Source: Chitinophaga pinensis (GTDB lineage Bacteria; Bacteroidota; Bacteroidia; Chitinophagales; CAIOSU01). From it: a stretch of 64,000 nt of DNA. This document shows, in pieces, positions 63,113 to 64,000 of this stretch. A program made the position numbers and the translations under genes. Position 1 is the first letter of the stretch. Every line of letters starts with the position of its first letter. Below the pieces are notes generated by a model. The model saw only the letters and a list, made by a program, of their open reading frames with translations, had not been told where the DNA came from and did no database searches. The stretch lies in assembly GCA_945901065.1 (NCBI GenBank), contig CAMDKI010000013.1, positions 1 through 64,000 of the forward strand, read 5' to 3'.

Positions 63113-64000
63113 CTAGGTACGTTTCAAATCGTACTTTTCAATTTTATTGTACAAGTGGCTGCGCTGTATATCTATCTCCTCTGCCGATTTGGAAACGTTC
63201 CAATTGTTCTTCTTCAGCTTGTGCTCAATAAACAGGCGCTCCATGTGGTCTTTAAAATCTTGGAATTTGGTAAACTGTTCAAAGTAGTCCGTAGGGTTAA
63301 AGCTAGGGTTCACGTTTGGCACAAACTGGTTTACCTCCTCCTCGGTTATCTTGTTCTCTGGGGTCAAAATAACCAAGCGCTCCAATATGTTGTGCAGCTC
63401 TCGTATGTTGCCCGTCCAGTTTATGTTCTGCAACTCAACAATGGCCTTAGGAGTAATTACCTTTTTAGGGATACCATAGTCTTCGCAGATTTCCTTCACA
63501 AACTTCTCAGCCAACAGCGGAATGTCATCCTTGCGCTCGTTCAGGCTCGATACATGAATCAATATCACGCTCAAGCGGTGGTACAAATCCATACGGAAGT
63601 TGCCCGCCTCAATCTCCTTTATCAGGTCTTTGTTGGTAGCCGCCACTATGCGCACGTTAACGGGTATGTCCTTTTCGCCACCTACGCGCGTAATGCGGTT
63701 CTCTTGCAAAGCGCGTAGCACTTTTGCTTGCGCCGAAAGGCTCATATCGCCAATCTCGTCCATAAACAAAGTACCACCGTTGGCCTGCTCAAACTTACCA
63801 ATACGTTGCTTTATTGCCGACGTAAAAGCTCCCTTTTCGTGGCCGAAAAGCTCGCTCTCAATCAAATCGGTAGGTATAGCAGCGCAGTTTACCTCAACCA
63901 TAGGTGCCGTTGCGCGTTGGCTGCGCTCGTGTATCCAGCGGGCCACCAGCTCTTTGCCTGTGCCGTTTTCGCCAGTTATTAACACGCGGGCATCGGTAGG
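63113..64000 (-). CDS. Sigma-54-dependent activator (NtrC family), 5' end outside window
   Basis: The open frame reaches the right edge, so the N-terminus is missing; at least 295 residues are visible, starting within the AAA+ domain ([20 protein letters not shown], Walker A). The sigma-54 contact loop reads GAFTSA instead of the classical GAFTGA, in [20 protein letters not shown]. Walker B is [22 protein letters not shown]-terminal Fis-type helix-turn-helix ends [20 protein letters not shown]. The missing N-terminal part is probably a receiver domain or other sensor. It should activate rpoN-dependent promoters. Confidence 0.93.
   Translation of the reverse strand, partial: PTDARVLITGENGTGKELVARWIHERSQRATAPMVEVNCAAIPTDLIESELFGHEKGAFTSAIKQRIGKFEQANGGTLFMDEIGDMSLSAQAKVLRALQENRITRVGGEKDIPVNVRIVAATNKDLIKEIEAGNFRMDLYHRLSVILIHVSSLNERKDDIPLLAEKFVKEICEDYGIPKKVITPKAIVELQNINWTGNIRELHNILERLVILTPENKITEEEVNQFVPNVNPSFNPTDYFEQFTKFQDFKDHMERLFIEHKLKKNNWNVSKSAEEIDIQRSHLYNKIEKYDLKRT

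Noticed and set aside
1..64000. tRNA or rRNA genes
   Set aside because: No cloverleaf ends, GTTCRA-type T-loops with matching stems, or rRNA-like blocks were seen in the spacers; a covariance-model search would be the decisive check.

Overview
The window looks like a chromosomal segment of a free-living, moderate-GC member of the Bacteroidota (Cytophaga-Flavobacterium-Sphingobacterium lineage, possibly Chitinophagales or Saprospirales-like). The evidence is a type IX secretion and gliding gene set (CHU_C-type sorting domain, a por/T9SS A-type C-terminal domain, PorP/SprF, a PorE-like OmpA protein, GldC), lineage-specific families (DUF4294, DUF3098, DUF4249, DUF1684), an alanine/glutamate-tailed S16, and repeated Bacteroidota promoter -7 boxes of the form TAnnTTTG. 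I see no rRNA, tRNA, CRISPR array, prophage or classical IS transposase gene.

Layout. 1-2600: 5' part of a giant secreted Ig-repeat/beta-helix protein (minus), divergent from a LuxR-type response regulator. 3.7-7.2 kb: DUF4294, a GT9 glycosyltransferase, gamma carbonic anhydrase, rimM and rpsP. 7.5-11.4 kb: two MacB-like permeases and a MacA-like adaptor with no ATPase gene. 11.7-12.9 kb: two small lipoproteins. 13.3-23.4 kb: a surface module of a 1886-residue adhesin, PorP/SprF, a PorE-like OmpA protein and an unfamiliar 35-residue-repeat protein. 23.6-24.9 kb: Mrp/ApbC and NifU-like Fe-S proteins. 24.9-27.4 kb: a 59-bp inverted-repeat element carrying the tail of an ohrR paralogue, then a doxX-gpx-ohrR peroxide-response operon with a tandem operator, then three copies of a 24-bp motif spaced by exactly 102 bp. 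27.5-35.4 kb: smc, egtD, an SDR, terC and amt. 35.4-43.1 kb: a PA0069-type radical SAM enzyme, an aldo/keto reductase, gldC, and the ftsX-DUF3098-uppP-truB-ribF operon with an LRR gene and a DUF1684 gene downstream. 43.3-50.7 kb: a DUF4249-like lipoprotein, dnaK, a barrel-less TonB-plug protein, an MFS transporter and nadE. 50.8-58.1 kb: a WG-repeat protein, a PI-PLC-like protein, a T9SS-sorted subtilase, a phosphodiester glycosidase, a sugar nucleotidyltransferase, pdhB and an M23 peptidase. 58.3-64 kb: a frameshifted gene, a sigma factor paired with an anti-sigma/alpha-2-macroglobulin-like fusion, and a partial sigma-54 activator.

The most unusual signal is between the genes. Many spacers are filled by short-period word-like tracts (for example TTGTGTC, GAGTTACGAGTT, GTACGAGGTAC, CAAATTAGCACATTTTC). 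At four loci such tracts form long inverted repeats (arms 20-29 bp, loops 34-53 bp) occupying most of the spacer. At six other sites they lie directly upstream of, or next to, a TAnnTTTG-like promoter box. A separate hairpin family with a GTCCTCG...CGAGGAT core builds MITE-like elements near 25.1-25.4 kb and 58.1-58.3 kb.
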